DNA from: Flavobacteriales bacterium UBA5040
GTDB taxonomy: Bacteria > Bacteroidota > Bacteroidia > Flavobacteriales > Weeksellaceae
Length of the DNA stretch: 64,000 nt
Assembly: GCA_002415135.1 (NCBI GenBank)
Contig: DIBY01000024.1
Location: forward strand, 186,001-250,000
Direction: 5' to 3'
The position numbers and the translations under genes were made by a program. The notes under the pieces were generated by a model. It saw only the letters and a program-made list of their open reading frames with translations, was not told the origin of the DNA and did no database searches. Each line of letters begins with the position of its first letter. Within the stretch, counting starts at the first letter, position 1. This document shows, in pieces, positions 16,296 through 25,050 of the stretch.

Positions 16296-18104
16296 TTAAT
16301 TTTCTTTGAAAGAGCTGAACAGTTTATCGAGATTGAGGCTTCGTGCAGATGCATCAAAAATTTCGCGGTAAGAACCATTCATTTGGATAAGCTCATCGTG
16401 CGTACCATTTTCTACGACCATTCCTTTTTTCATCACATAGATGCGATCTGAATCCAAAATTTGCGATAAAGAATGCGAAATGATAACCACTGTTCTTCCT
16501 TCCTTAATGGCGTCAAGAGAGTTTTTGATCTGTTCGGTCGCAATCGCATCCAGACTTGCAGTCGGTTCATCCAGAAATATAATTGGTGGATCTTTAAGGA
16601 ATAAACGCGCAATGGCTATTCTTTGTTGTTGTCCACCAGAAAGTTGGGTTGCATCGTGATTATACTGTTCTGGAAGTTCGATTATTTGATCGTGTAAATA
16701 AGCTTTTTTTGCGGCGGTTTCTATTTCTTCAAACGTCGCATTCATATTTCCATACCGAATATTATCTTCAATACTTCCCTGGAAAATATGATTTTTCTGA
16801 AGAACCAAACCGATATCATTTCGCAAAGAAGTATTATTGAAATCATCCAAATCAACGTCATCCAATAAAATTTTACCGGAATCTGGCAGATAGAACTTAC
16901 ACAAAAGATTAATAATCGTTGATTTGCCGGCACCACTTAAACCAACTAAAGCCGTGGTTTTACCATTTTCAATGGTCATGTTGATATTATGCAACGCCTT
17001 TGTTCCATTCGGATACGTGAAATCTACATTCTTTAATTCAAATTTACCTTTGATGTTTTTTTCAACAAAAGTTCCGTTAGGTTCCGTTTGATCGTCCGCA
17101 TTTAAAATTTCAAAATAACCTTCTGCATAGATCATCGCATCATTCATATCATCATAAATACGGTGAAGTTGTCGAATTGGCGCCGAAACATTATTAAACA
17201 AAAGGATATGCAACATGATTGCACCGATCGTCATTTGCTGATCGAGTACTAAGTAAACCGTTAAAAGAATAATTAAAACCACTCCGAACTGTTCGATAAA
17301 AGTTTTTAAACCATCATAAATAAAATTGGTTCTTCGGGTGAACATCTGGCTTTCCATCAACTGCATTTGTAGATCGTATTGTTTCTTACCTTCAAATTTT
17401 TCACGGACAAAACTCTTAATCACCATGATGGAATTGATTAAGTTTAGAAGCCCTGAAGTTTTTTTCTCGCGTTGATTTCTTAACTGACGACGAACTCCAG
17501 ATAATTTTTTCGCCTGCAACGAACTGATGATAAAATATATGGGAACGACAATAGTTGAAACCAAACCGACGTACACATTTTGCATGTACATAATCACCAG
17601 CGCAATCATCGCATTGGAGAACATCGGCAAGATATCGATAAAGAAATTCTGAACGAGTTTGGTTAAACTCTCGATACCGCGATCGAGTCTTTGCTGAAGT
17701 TTTCCGGATTCGTGATCTTCGTTGGTGTAAAAAGCCACGCTGTACGTCAAAATTTTATCAATTGCGGTTTGCGCTAGAACAGAACTGGTATTAATTCTGA
17801 TTTTTTCACCATAGAATTTTTGACCAAACTGAATGAAAATATTGACGATTTCCTTGCTTAGTAAAATGGCAGAAATAATCACCAAAACATGAATTCCTTC
17901 CGCCATCGGATCGGGAAGTTCAGTCAGTTCCGTTACTTCATCGACCGTATATTTTAAAACCAAAGGATTCACCTGCGCCATCAAAGCGCCAATAAACGTC
18001 AGAAATAAAGTTCCATACATCATCATCCGATATGGCTTGATGAAGGGAACCAATTGCTGATAAATATGATAAAGAGTGATCGTTCTGTTGAAAGGTTTCG
18101 GCAT
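16296..18104 (-). CDS. MsbA-like ABC exporter (fused membrane and ATPase domains)
   Basis: 602 residues. A six-helix membrane domain fills about 25-325, with helices around 28-50, 68-88, 145-195 and 265-305. The ATPase follows (about 350-590) with Walker A GLSGAGKST, Q-loop VLQKNHIFQGS, signature LSGGQQQRIAIARLF, Walker B IIFLDEPTASLD and H-loop ISHS. This architecture is that of MsbA, lipid or multidrug half-transporters, which work as homodimers. The nearby lptB gene fits a lipid/envelope theme but is separated from it by 100 bp. The substrate is unassigned. Confidence 0.88.
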   Translation of the reverse strand: MPKPFNRTITLYHIYQQLVPFIKPYRMMMYGTLFLTFIGALMAQVNPLVLKYTVDEVTELTELPDPMAEGIHVLVIISAILLSKEIVNIFIQFGQKFYGEKIRINTSSVLAQTAIDKILTYSVAFYTNEDHESGKLQQRLDRGIESLTKLVQNFFIDILPMFSNAMIALVIMYMQNVYVGLVSTIVVPIYFIISSLQAKKLSGVRRQLRNQREKKTSGLLNLINSIMVIKSFVREKFEGKKQYDLQMQLMESQMFTRRTNFIYDGLKTFIEQFGVVLIILLTVYLVLDQQMTIGAIMLHILLFNNVSAPIRQLHRIYDDMNDAMIYAEGYFEILNADDQTEPNGTFVEKNIKGKFELKNVDFTYPNGTKALHNINMTIENGKTTALVGLSGAGKSTIINLLCKFYLPDSGKILLDDVDLDDFNNTSLRNDIGLVLQKNHIFQGSIEDNIRYGNMNATFEEIETAAKKAYLHDQIIELPEQYNHDATQLSGGQQQRIAIARLFLKDPPIIFLDEPTASLDAIATEQIKNSLDAIKEGRTVVIISHSLSQILDSDRIYVMKKGMVVENGTHDELIQMNGSYREIFDASARSLNLDKLFSSFKEN

Positions 18105-18204
18105 ATTTTAAATTAGAAAAAAAATTTTGGAATATTCTGAGTCAACAAAAAACCGACCATCATTAGAAATACTATTGTAAAATTATCGAAGATTTAAAAA
18201 ACTT

Positions 18205-19266
18205 CTAAGATTCAAAAGAGAACGTAGTTAAGTAATGCAGTTCGGTTTTGCTGGCGACTTTTGCAGTTGATTCAGCTTCATCCAAAGAATAGTTAGAGTT
18301 GATTTCTTTCTTTTGAAACAGAAAAGCATTATTAGAATTTTTGTCAACCACTTCATTGAAAATATGTTCGATTTCAGAATTAGACAATGACGCAAAACTG
18401 ATGTCTTCGAACCCATACAGCAATCTTAAATTATCAACGCCCTGGAAATTTTCATCTACGAAACTTTGGAACTGACTTTTTGAATCAAAATTCCCGGCCC
18501 AAATATTATATACAAAAGCTCTTCTTTTTGGCTTATTTAAAATATCCTGATACACAAAGTTTTCACCCAAATACGCATCTCGCACTTGTGGATCATTCGC
18601 CAGATCATGCGGAAGTCCTTCTTTTAAAATTCGACCTTCAAACATAATATAGGTTTTATGCGTGATCGCTAAAGTCTGCTGAACGTTGTGATCGGTAATT
18701 AAAATTCCGATATTTTTATCAACCAAACTCCTCACAATTTTCTGAATATCTTCTACCGCGATCGGGTCAACTCCGGCAAATGGTTCATCTAACAAAATAA
18801 AATTCGGACTTGTCGCCAAGCAACGTGCGATTTCAGTTCTTCTTCGCTCACCACCGGACAGTAGATCTCCGCGGTTTTTGCGAACATGCTGCAAAGAAAA
18901 CTCTTCAATTAGTTCGTCGCACTTGATCTGCTGTTCCCGCTTTGAAAGTTTAGTCAGTTGTAAAACTCCCAAGATATTATCTTCGACCGAAAGTTTTCTA
19001 AAAATCGAAGCTTCCTGCGCCAGATAACCAATTCCTTTTTGAGCCCGACGATACATGGCGTCGTTGGTAATTTCTTTATCGTTTAAGAAAATTTTACCCG
19101 AAGTTGGTTTCACCAAACCTACAATCATGTAGAAACTGGTGGTTTTTCCGGCACCGTTCGGACCAAGAAGTCCAACGATTTCTCCTTGTCGAACTTCGAC
19201 TGAAACGCCTTTTACCACTTTTTTCGGTCCGTACTCTTTAATTAAATTTTCTCCGCGTAGAATCAT
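18205..19266 (-). CDS. lptB: LptB, LPS-export ATPase, with an unusual 113-residue C-terminal extension
   Basis: 353 residues from ATG 19266. Residues 1-240 are a standard LptB: Walker A GPNGAGKT (35-42), Q-loop YLAQEASIFRKLSVEDN, signature LSGGE (136-140), Walker B ILLDEP (157-162), H-loop TDHNV, and the end NDPQVRDAYLGENF. It powers LPS transport from the inner membrane with LptFG. LptB normally stops soon after this point at about 240 residues. Here the frame continues through an extra domain, 241-353 (RAFVYNIWAGNFDS...LHYLTTFSFES). The tail has an aromatic start and acidic helices, somewhat reminiscent of Imm22-type immunity proteins, but I am not sure of that. A TAnnTTTG box lies four bases before the ATG. 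Confidence 0.92.
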   Translation of the reverse strand: MILRGENLIKEYGPKKVVKGVSVEVRQGEIVGLLGPNGAGKTTSFYMIVGLVKPTSGKIFLNDKEITNDAMYRRAQKGIGYLAQEASIFRKLSVEDNILGVLQLTKLSKREQQIKCDELIEEFSLQHVRKNRGDLLSGGERRRTEIARCLATSPNFILLDEPFAGVDPIAVEDIQKIVRSLVDKNIGILITDHNVQQTLAITHKTYIMFEGRILKEGLPHDLANDPQVRDAYLGENFVYQDILNKPKRRAFVYNIWAGNFDSKSQFQSFVDENFQGVDNLRLLYGFEDISFASLSNSEIEHIFNEVVDKNSNNAFLFQKKEINSNYSLDEAESTAKVASKTELHYLTTFSFES

Positions 19267-19270
19267 AGGG

Positions 19271-19278
19271 CAAATATA
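19271..19278 (-). promoter_or_regulatory. TAnnTTTG -7 box of lptB, four bases before the ATG
   Basis: TATATTTG on the minus strand, then CCCT and the start codon. No good -33 TTTG was found. The distance implies a leaderless mRNA and supports the start at 19266 over the longer frame. Confidence 0.65.
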
Positions 19279-19562
19279 ATAAATTAGATGTAAGGTTGCA
19301 TTAAAAGCTGACAAGCACAACCACAAGATTAAGTTGTAAAAACCACGCCAAATTCAGTACAAGTAAATGATTTTTACAAGAATAAATCTTGCGTGCGTTG
19401 AAAAAATATCGAATACTATTTTAAAAATAAGAATTAAACATCATCTATTTCCTATTTGTGCATTCGTAGCAAAAATCTGTTCATTTTCTTTGGAATAAAA
19501 CAGATTTCTTTGAGTTTTCAGTTTAAAAAAATTATCTTCGCTCTTTAGAAAAATCATAAGAT

Positions 19563-20057
19563 TTGAGTGCCAAAGAAAAAGAATTCGCGAAACTTATAAA
19601 AGATAATCAAGGTTTGATCATCAAGGTTTCCCGACTCTATACCAATACTTTGGAAGACGAGCAAGATCTTTTTCAAGAGATCGTGTTACAACTTTGGCGT
19701 TCCTACGACTCATTCAAAGGACAGTCGAAAATATCTACCTGGATGTATCGTGTTGCTTTGAATACAGCAATCACGCTCTTCAGAAAAAAAACAAAATCAC
19801 CCCAAACCGATGAGCTGATGGATTACCATCACAGTGATTTTGTAGAGATTGATGACGAAAAACAACAGCATATTTCAACGCTTTATAAAGTGATCAAAAT
19901 GTTACCCAACGTCGAACGTGCGATTGTCACGATGTATCTGGATGATCTACCTTACCGCGACATTGCCGAAAACTTAGGAATTACAGAGGTTAATGCACGC
20001 GTGAAAATGAACCGATTGAAGAAAACTTTAAAACAATTAATGGAAAAGCATGCCTGA
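19563..20057 (+). CDS. RNA polymerase sigma factor, ECF type
   Basis: 164 residues. Region 2 is visible as LEDEQDLFQEIVLQLWRSYDSFKG and KISTWMYRVALNTAI (-10 recognition and melting). Region 4 is LPYRDIAENLGITEVNARVKMNRLKKTLKQL, a helix-turn-helix for the -35 side. The only sensible start is TTG 19563; there is no ATG until the middle of region 2, so weak translation may limit its level. It overlaps the next gene by 8 bp. ECF factors of this layout respond to envelope or stress signals via a membrane anti-sigma partner. Confidence 0.9.
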   Translation: MSAKEKEFAKLIKDNQGLIIKVSRLYTNTLEDEQDLFQEIVLQLWRSYDSFKGQSKISTWMYRVALNTAITLFRKKTKSPQTDELMDYHHSDFVEIDDEKQQHISTLYKVIKMLPNVERAIVTMYLDDLPYRDIAENLGITEVNARVKMNRLKKTLKQLMEKHA

Positions 20058-20721
20058 ATTTGATTTAGACAGTTTCAAAGAAACTTGGCAGCAACAACCC
20101 GTTCAGCCAAAATATGATACCAGCGAGATCGAATCGATGCTGAATAAATCTTCGCGCAATTATGTGAAATATATTTTATGGATCAGCTTGGTAGAATTTA
20201 TTTTGATTCTGGGAGCGAATTTGTATTACACTTTTTTAGGAGAAGACACCACCGATTTAATGAGTGTTTTGGGTAAACTGGGTATTGATAATTCTGATCA
20301 GTTTCAAACTACTTTAACTCAACTCTATTTGGCTTTAAAGATGGTAAGTTTAGCGCTTACCGGAATTTTCGTCTATTTATTTTATCAAAACTATCGTAAA
20401 ATTAATATTGAAGCGAACCTTAAAAAACTGATTCTACAAATCATTAAATTTAAAAAAACGGTTCAATTATTTATTGTGGCCAATATCGCTTTGGTGATTT
20501 TATTTACCCTCGTTTTAGGAATATTTACTTTCTCAGTTTTAGCACAGCAAAATATTGAATTAACGAATCCAACTTTAATTGGCTTTATCGCTGGACTGGT
20601 TCTAACGATGGGAATAAGCGTCGTTTTAATCTGGATTTATTACCGCTTAGTTTATGGATTTATCCTTAGAAGATTAGGGAAAAACCTGGAACAACTGCAA
20701 AACATAGAAGAGGGAAATTAA
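20050..20721 (+). CDS. Membrane protein translationally coupled to the sigma factor (candidate anti-sigma)
   Basis: 223 residues, starting inside the sigma-factor gene with an 8-bp overlap. A soluble N-terminus of about 40 residues (MPEFDLDSFKETWQQQPVQPKYD) precedes four membrane helices at about 38-62, 95-115, 135-162 and 175-200. The arrangement of a short cytoplasmic N-terminus plus membrane helices, coupled to an ECF sigma gene, fits an anti-sigma factor. No zinc-binding HxxxCxxC motif is present. The anti-sigma role is inference from gene order only. Confidence 0.65.
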   Translation: MPEFDLDSFKETWQQQPVQPKYDTSEIESMLNKSSRNYVKYILWISLVEFILILGANLYYTFLGEDTTDLMSVLGKLGIDNSDQFQTTLTQLYLALKMVSLALTGIFVYLFYQNYRKINIEANLKKLILQIIKFKKTVQLFIVANIALVILFTLVLGIFTFSVLAQQNIELTNPTLIGFIAGLVLTMGISVVLIWIYYRLVYGFILRRLGKNLEQLQNIEEGN

Positions 20722-20746
20722 TTAAAATCTCCCTCTCCTTTTTTTT
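20709..20746 (+). terminator. Intrinsic terminator after the sigma factor operon
   Basis: Stem AGAGGGA/TCCCTCT (arms 20709-20715 and 20730-20736) followed by a T run. The left arm overlaps the end of the membrane-protein gene. Confidence 0.75.
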
Positions 20747-20765
20747 AAATTCTTTAAAAAAAATT

Positions 20766-22244
20766 TTATAATTCTTTTCGCAAACGAGCTACCGGAATAC
20801 TCAATTGTTCGCGGTATTTCGCAATCGTACGTCTGGCGATATTGTATCCTTTCTCTTTCAAAAGTCCAACTAGAGCGTCATCGGTGTGAGGTTTTCTTTT
20901 GTTCTCAGCGTCGATAATATCCATCAGGTGAGTTTTGATCTCTTTAGTCGAAACTTCTTCGCCATCATCATTCGTAAGTGAATCGGAGAAAAGACTTTTC
21001 AAATAAACAATTCCGTTTGGTGTATCCGCATACTTACTTTTTACAACTCTTGAAATCGTAGAAATATCAAATCCAGTAATATCTGCGACATCTTTTAGAA
21101 TCATCGGTTTCAATGATTTGTCATCTGCCGTAATAAAATATTCTTTTTGCAACTGAACAATGGCTGAGATCGTTTGCAACAAGGTATTCTGACGCTGGTT
21201 GATCGCATCGATATACCATTTTGCCGCATCTAATTTCTGCTTAATGAAAAGCGCGGCCTGTTTATGTTCAGCCGATTTCTTATCATGAGAGTACGTTGTT
21301 AAAATATCTTTATACTCATCTGAAACTCTCAATGAAGGAGCATTTTTACTATTCAAAGAAGGAATGACATCAACTCCTTTGGGACCATTATCTTTAACGG
21401 TAATTAAAAAATCGGGGATAATTTCATTATTAATGGTGATCGTTTGCGTATCATAATTCCCACCCACTTTCGGTGATAATTTTGAAATCACTTCTAGGGC
21501 ATCTTTTAAATCCTCTTCGTCGATATCATATTTCTGAATGATCTTATTGTAATGTTTATTCGTCAAAGCATCAAACTGATTTCTCAGGATGTTAGCCGCT
21601 AAGCTAACCGCTTTGTCGGCACTTACTTTTTTCTCAATTTGCAGCAATAAACATTCTTGCAAGCCTCTGGCGCCAACTCCTGAAGGATCTAATTTCTGAA
21701 CGTAATTCTCTAAGATCTCCGTCACTTTTTCTGGTGTGGTAAAAAGTCCCTGTGAGAAAGCTAAATCATCAACCAACTGCTTTACTTCTCTTCTCAGATA
21801 ACCATCGTTATCAAGATTTCCAATAATATACTCTGCGATCTTTAAATCGTCATCATCTACATTGGCCAAGCGAATTTGTTCTAAAAGATAATCGTATAAA
21901 GACTGTCCTTCGGTCAAGAGCGACTGGCTGTCGAACTCTTCATCATCAGCAGAATAATTATTTGCAGATGATTTATACGCTGGCTCATCATCAAAAATAT
22001 ATTCATTAACATCGAAATCGGTGTCAATACTTTCATTGCCTTCATCTTCGTATTTGTCATCCAGAGAATCATGATCATCCTCTTTATTTTCGTCCTGTAC
22101 TTTTTCTAAAGCTGGATTTTCTTCGAGTTCGCGCTCCAATTCTTCTTCAAATTCGAGGGTGTGAAGTTGAATCAATTTCATCAATTGAATTTGCTGCGGG
22201 GCCAATTTCTGGCCAAGTCTCATTTGAAGATTTTGTTTTAACAT
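20766..22244 (-). CDS. rpoN: RNA polymerase sigma-54 factor
   Basis: 492 residues. The Gln-rich activator-interacting region I is at the start (MLKQNLQMRLGQKLAPQQIQLMKLIQLHTLEFEEELERELEENPALE). It is followed by an acidic region II (about 50-115, many Asp and Glu), core-binding and DNA-binding regions (about 130-440), and the RpoN box ARRTIAKYREQL close to the C-terminus. It directs polymerase to -24/-12 promoters and needs an AAA+ activator; none is encoded in this window. It is convergent with the ECF sigma operon. It is followed upstream by a toxin-antitoxin pair and asnS on the same strand. Confidence 0.96.
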   Translation of the reverse strand: MLKQNLQMRLGQKLAPQQIQLMKLIQLHTLEFEEELERELEENPALEKVQDENKEDDHDSLDDKYEDEGNESIDTDFDVNEYIFDDEPAYKSSANNYSADDEEFDSQSLLTEGQSLYDYLLEQIRLANVDDDDLKIAEYIIGNLDNDGYLRREVKQLVDDLAFSQGLFTTPEKVTEILENYVQKLDPSGVGARGLQECLLLQIEKKVSADKAVSLAANILRNQFDALTNKHYNKIIQKYDIDEEDLKDALEVISKLSPKVGGNYDTQTITINNEIIPDFLITVKDNGPKGVDVIPSLNSKNAPSLRVSDEYKDILTTYSHDKKSAEHKQAALFIKQKLDAAKWYIDAINQRQNTLLQTISAIVQLQKEYFITADDKSLKPMILKDVADITGFDISTISRVVKSKYADTPNGIVYLKSLFSDSLTNDDGEEVSTKEIKTHLMDIIDAENKRKPHTDDALVGLLKEKGYNIARRTIAKYREQLSIPVARLRKEL

Positions 22245-22263
22245 CTTTTATTTTAAACTATAT

Positions 22264-22557
22264 TTAAATTTCTAATTTTTCTGGATTTCTCCTGTTGTCC
22301 CAAAAAGACACTATTTCTATATACTTTTCAGAAACTTGATAATAAATTGAAAAATGCTTCAAAAAATTAATTTTGTGTGTTCCTTGAATATTTGTGGCGA
22401 GACCTGATGTTGGATTTTGAAGGATCACCTTCAATTTCTTATCAACTTCAGCAATTAATTTGTTAGAAAATGAATTTGATTTGTTACGTTTTGTCCAATA
22501 AATAAGAGTCTCATAATAATCATTTTCAGCTCTCGTTGCCCAAATTATTTGATGCAT
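22264..22557 (-). CDS. ParE/RelE-superfamily toxin
   Basis: 97 residues, the usual toxin length. Motifs are WATRAENDYYETLIYW near the start, LKVILQNPTSGLATNIQGTHKINFLKHFSIYYQV in the middle and EIVSFWDNRRNPEKL at the end, the last being the typical ParE/RelE beta-strand end. ParE members poison gyrase and RelE members cut mRNA on ribosomes; the sequence does not decide which. The gene overlaps the antitoxin gene upstream by 13 bp, the standard order and coupling for type II systems. Confidence 0.82.
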   Translation of the reverse strand: MHQIIWATRAENDYYETLIYWTKRNKSNSFSNKLIAEVDKKLKVILQNPTSGLATNIQGTHKINFLKHFSIYYQVSEKYIEIVSFWDNRRNPEKLEI

Positions 22558-22763
22558 TCTCTTGCTTTTTTACTTACTTCTTCTGCTGAAGTAAATCTTC
22601 CGGCCTTTATATCTTCAATCCCTTCATCAATCAATTTCTTTTGCCAATCTTGTAATTCCTCTACTTCCACTCCACTTTTAAAACGAATTTTCATTTCTTC
22701 TAAAAGTGATTTCAAAATACTCAATTGTTTTTGATTTTCAGGGTACACAATTAAATTTTCCAT
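22545..22763 (-). CDS. Antitoxin of the ParE/RelE-type pair
   Basis: 72 residues, mostly helical, acidic in the middle (SGVEVEELQDWQKKLIDEGIEDIKAGRFTSAEEVSKKARE). The segment IKAGRFTSAEEV resembles the C-terminal toxin-wrapping end of ParD-like antitoxins (DxGxxxSAEEV). The N-terminus (MENLIVYPENQKQLSILKSLLEEMKIRF) resembles antitoxins often paired with ParE-like toxins in Bacteroidetes. The 13-bp overlap with the toxin implies tight co-production. Whether it represses its own promoter cannot be seen. Confidence 0.75.
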   Translation of the reverse strand: MENLIVYPENQKQLSILKSLLEEMKIRFKSGVEVEELQDWQKKLIDEGIEDIKAGRFTSAEEVSKKARECIK

Positions 22764-22793
22764 CTTAATGCTTTTATCAAAGTTAACTAAAAA

Positions 22794-24239
22794 TTAAAAC
22801 TCTGCAGTATGAGGTGTTCTTGGGAAAGGAATTACGTCTCTGATATTGGTCATTCCGGTCACGAAAAGAATTAGTCTTTCTAATCCAAGTCCGAAACCAG
22901 CATGCGGAACCGAACCGAATTTTCGCGTGTCCATATACCACCAAAGCTCCTCTTCATCAACGTTCATATCTTTCATCTTGGCTTTCAAAACATCGAATTT
23001 ATCTTCTCTTTGTGAACCTCCGATAATTTCACCAATTCCTGGGAATAATACATCCATGGCAGCAACGGTTTTTCCGTCTTCGTTCAGTTTCATATAGAAC
23101 GCTTTGATCTCTTTTGGATAATCAAATAAAACTACTGGACACTCAAAATGTTTTTCTACTAAGAAACGTTCATGCTCACTTTGCAGATCTGCGCCCCAAG
23201 CATCAATAGGAAACTGGAATTTTCCTTTCTTATTTTCTTTAGAGTTTCTCAGAATCTCAATTGCTTCGGTATACGAAACACGTTTGAATCTTTTCTGAAT
23301 TACATTCTGTAGCTTTTCTAATAAACCTTCTGAAGCTCTGTCTTTCTCCGGTTTTTGTTTTTGCTCATCTGCAAATCTTTTATCTAAAAACTCCAGATCA
23401 TCTTTGCAATTCTCTAATACATAATTGATCACATATTTTAAGAAATCTTCTGCAAGATCGATATTGTCTTCTAAATTATTAAAGGCAACCTCGGGTTCTA
23501 CCATCCAGAATTCTGCAAGGTGACGGGTGGTATTAGAATTTTCAGCACGGAAGGTTGGACCAAACGTATAAACTCTTCCTAAGCCCATCATGGCCGTTTC
23601 TACGTTCAATTGTCCGGAAACAGTTAAGTTTGTTTTCTTACCAAAAAAGTCCTGCGCGAAATCGATTGCTCCATTTTCATCGCGTGGAATTGCATCCAGA
23701 TCAAAGTTCGTAACGCCAAACATTTCTCCCGCTCCTTCTGCATCTGCACCGGTAATAATCGGCGTGTTCATGTAAAAGAATTGGTTTTGATTAAAGAACT
23801 GATGAATCGCAAAACTCACCGAACTTCTCACTCTGAAAACTGCACTGAATAAATTGGTACGGAAACGCAAATGCGCCTGCTCACGCAAAATCTCTAACGA
23901 ATGTTTCTTTGGTTGAAGGATGGTCTTGTCTCTTTCTTCGGTAAAGTTATCTCCTAAAATGATAATTTTTTTTGCGATAATTTCGATGTTTTGTCCAGCT
24001 CCCTGGCTTTCGACCACTTCACCTACAATTTTCAATGACGCAGCATTGCTGATATTTTTAAGAATGTTTTCATCAAATTGTTCAAAGTCAACAACCACCT
24101 GTAAATTGTTGATGGTCGAACCGTCATTCAAGGCGATAAAGCGGTTGGAGCGAAATGCTCTTACCCAACCTTGTACGGTGATATCATGATGAATTAGTTT
24201 TTTATAATCTCCTAATAATTCTTTAATAGTCGTTCTCAT
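22794..24239 (-). CDS. asnS: Asparagine-tRNA ligase
   Basis: 481 residues; charges tRNA-Asn in translation. The N-terminal anticodon-binding OB fold (about 15-100, VQGWVRAFRSNRFIALNDGS) is followed by the class II catalytic core. Core motifs are FMNTPIITGADAEGAGEMFGV-like motif 1/flipping loop (here FYMNTPIITGADAEGAGEMF), FRAENSNTTRHLAEFWMVEPE for motif 2, and motif 3 GFGLGLERL with the terminal FPRTPHTAEF. The AEF/PRTP end is typical of AsnRS rather than AspRS. No regulatory leader was recognised. Confidence 0.97.
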   Translation of the reverse strand: MRTTIKELLGDYKKLIHHDITVQGWVRAFRSNRFIALNDGSTINNLQVVVDFEQFDENILKNISNAASLKIVGEVVESQGAGQNIEIIAKKIIILGDNFTEERDKTILQPKKHSLEILREQAHLRFRTNLFSAVFRVRSSVSFAIHQFFNQNQFFYMNTPIITGADAEGAGEMFGVTNFDLDAIPRDENGAIDFAQDFFGKKTNLTVSGQLNVETAMMGLGRVYTFGPTFRAENSNTTRHLAEFWMVEPEVAFNNLEDNIDLAEDFLKYVINYVLENCKDDLEFLDKRFADEQKQKPEKDRASEGLLEKLQNVIQKRFKRVSYTEAIEILRNSKENKKGKFQFPIDAWGADLQSEHERFLVEKHFECPVVLFDYPKEIKAFYMKLNEDGKTVAAMDVLFPGIGEIIGGSQREDKFDVLKAKMKDMNVDEEELWWYMDTRKFGSVPHAGFGLGLERLILFVTGMTNIRDVIPFPRTPHTAEF

Positions 24240-24359
24240 TCGTATATATTCAATTTTATTTGGATTTCCAGAAATTATAGCGTTCCGAAAATAAGACCAT
24301 GTCTTACTGCAAACTTACTAAAAATTGGCGTAAAATTTGCTCTTGCGACAAAATTATCA

Positions 24360-24390
24360 CAAAAAAAACGCTCCATTCAGAAGCGTTTGT
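24360..24390 (-). terminator. Intrinsic terminator after the barrel-like protein gene
   Basis: Minus-strand stem AAACGCT/AGCGTTT with a 9-base loop followed by a T run, 37 bp past the stop codon. Confidence 0.8.
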
Positions 24391-24426
24391 GATGTTAAAA
24401 AACAGATTCCAATTCATCCTTATTTT

Positions 24427-25047
24427 TTAAAGTTTTAACAGAACTGAAGCTTCAGCTGATAAAACATTAAATTGATTCGGAAGCTTGTTTTTATACCATA
24501 AACCGTACGGTGCATAACTCACTTTGATTCCAAATCCTACTTTTCCTTTCCAAATTCTAAGACCTTGTCCGAACTGCAATGTCGAAAAGGATTCTACATC
24601 AGCTGCAATTTGGATCGTATTGGGATTTTCCGGTTCTATTGGTTCATCATCTGGAATATCTTTTCCATCAAAAAACAAAGTACTAAAAGTCAACTCGCTG
24701 ATCCATTCTAATTCTTGGTTCTGTATAGAAAAAGGTTTAATAAGTCTGCCACCCATATTGAAAAAATAAACTTTAGATTCTATAGTATAAACAACTTCAT
24801 TTTTTCCATATTCAAATTGATACATTGAAGAAGACGTTTTAAAAGCTCCACCCAATTCTAATCTCGCAGCATCTTCAATTGGAAATCGATACCAAAATCC
24901 TAAACTCGCTGCACCATTATTTTTCAAAATCTGATTCGATTGATCATAACCGACAGCAGCCTCTACGACAAACTTACGATCCCGCAAATCATTTTTTGTT
25001 TGAGCCTGAAGAGAAATCATTCCCAATAATATTAAAACTAATTTCAT
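24427..25047 (-). CDS. Putative outer-membrane beta-barrel protein
   Basis: 206 residues with a short signal peptide (MKLVLILLGMISLQAQ). Alternating aromatic and polar stretches follow (VVEAAVGYDQ, ASLGFWYRFP, LELGGAFKTSS, KVYFFNMGGRLIKPF, QFGQGLRIWKGKVGFGIKVSYAPYGLWYK), and the chain ends in SVLLKL, typical of small beta barrels. An acidic loop DGKDIPDDEPIEPENPN lies in the middle. I cannot name the family. The gene 3 bp upstream encodes a repeat protein and the two are almost certainly co-transcribed. Confidence 0.65.
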   Translation of the reverse strand: MKLVLILLGMISLQAQTKNDLRDRKFVVEAAVGYDQSNQILKNNGAASLGFWYRFPIEDAARLELGGAFKTSSSMYQFEYGKNEVVYTIESKVYFFNMGGRLIKPFSIQNQELEWISELTFSTLFFDGKDIPDDEPIEPENPNTIQIAADVESFSTLQFGQGLRIWKGKVGFGIKVSYAPYGLWYKNKLPNQFNVLSAEASVLLKL

Positions 25048-25050
25048 GGC

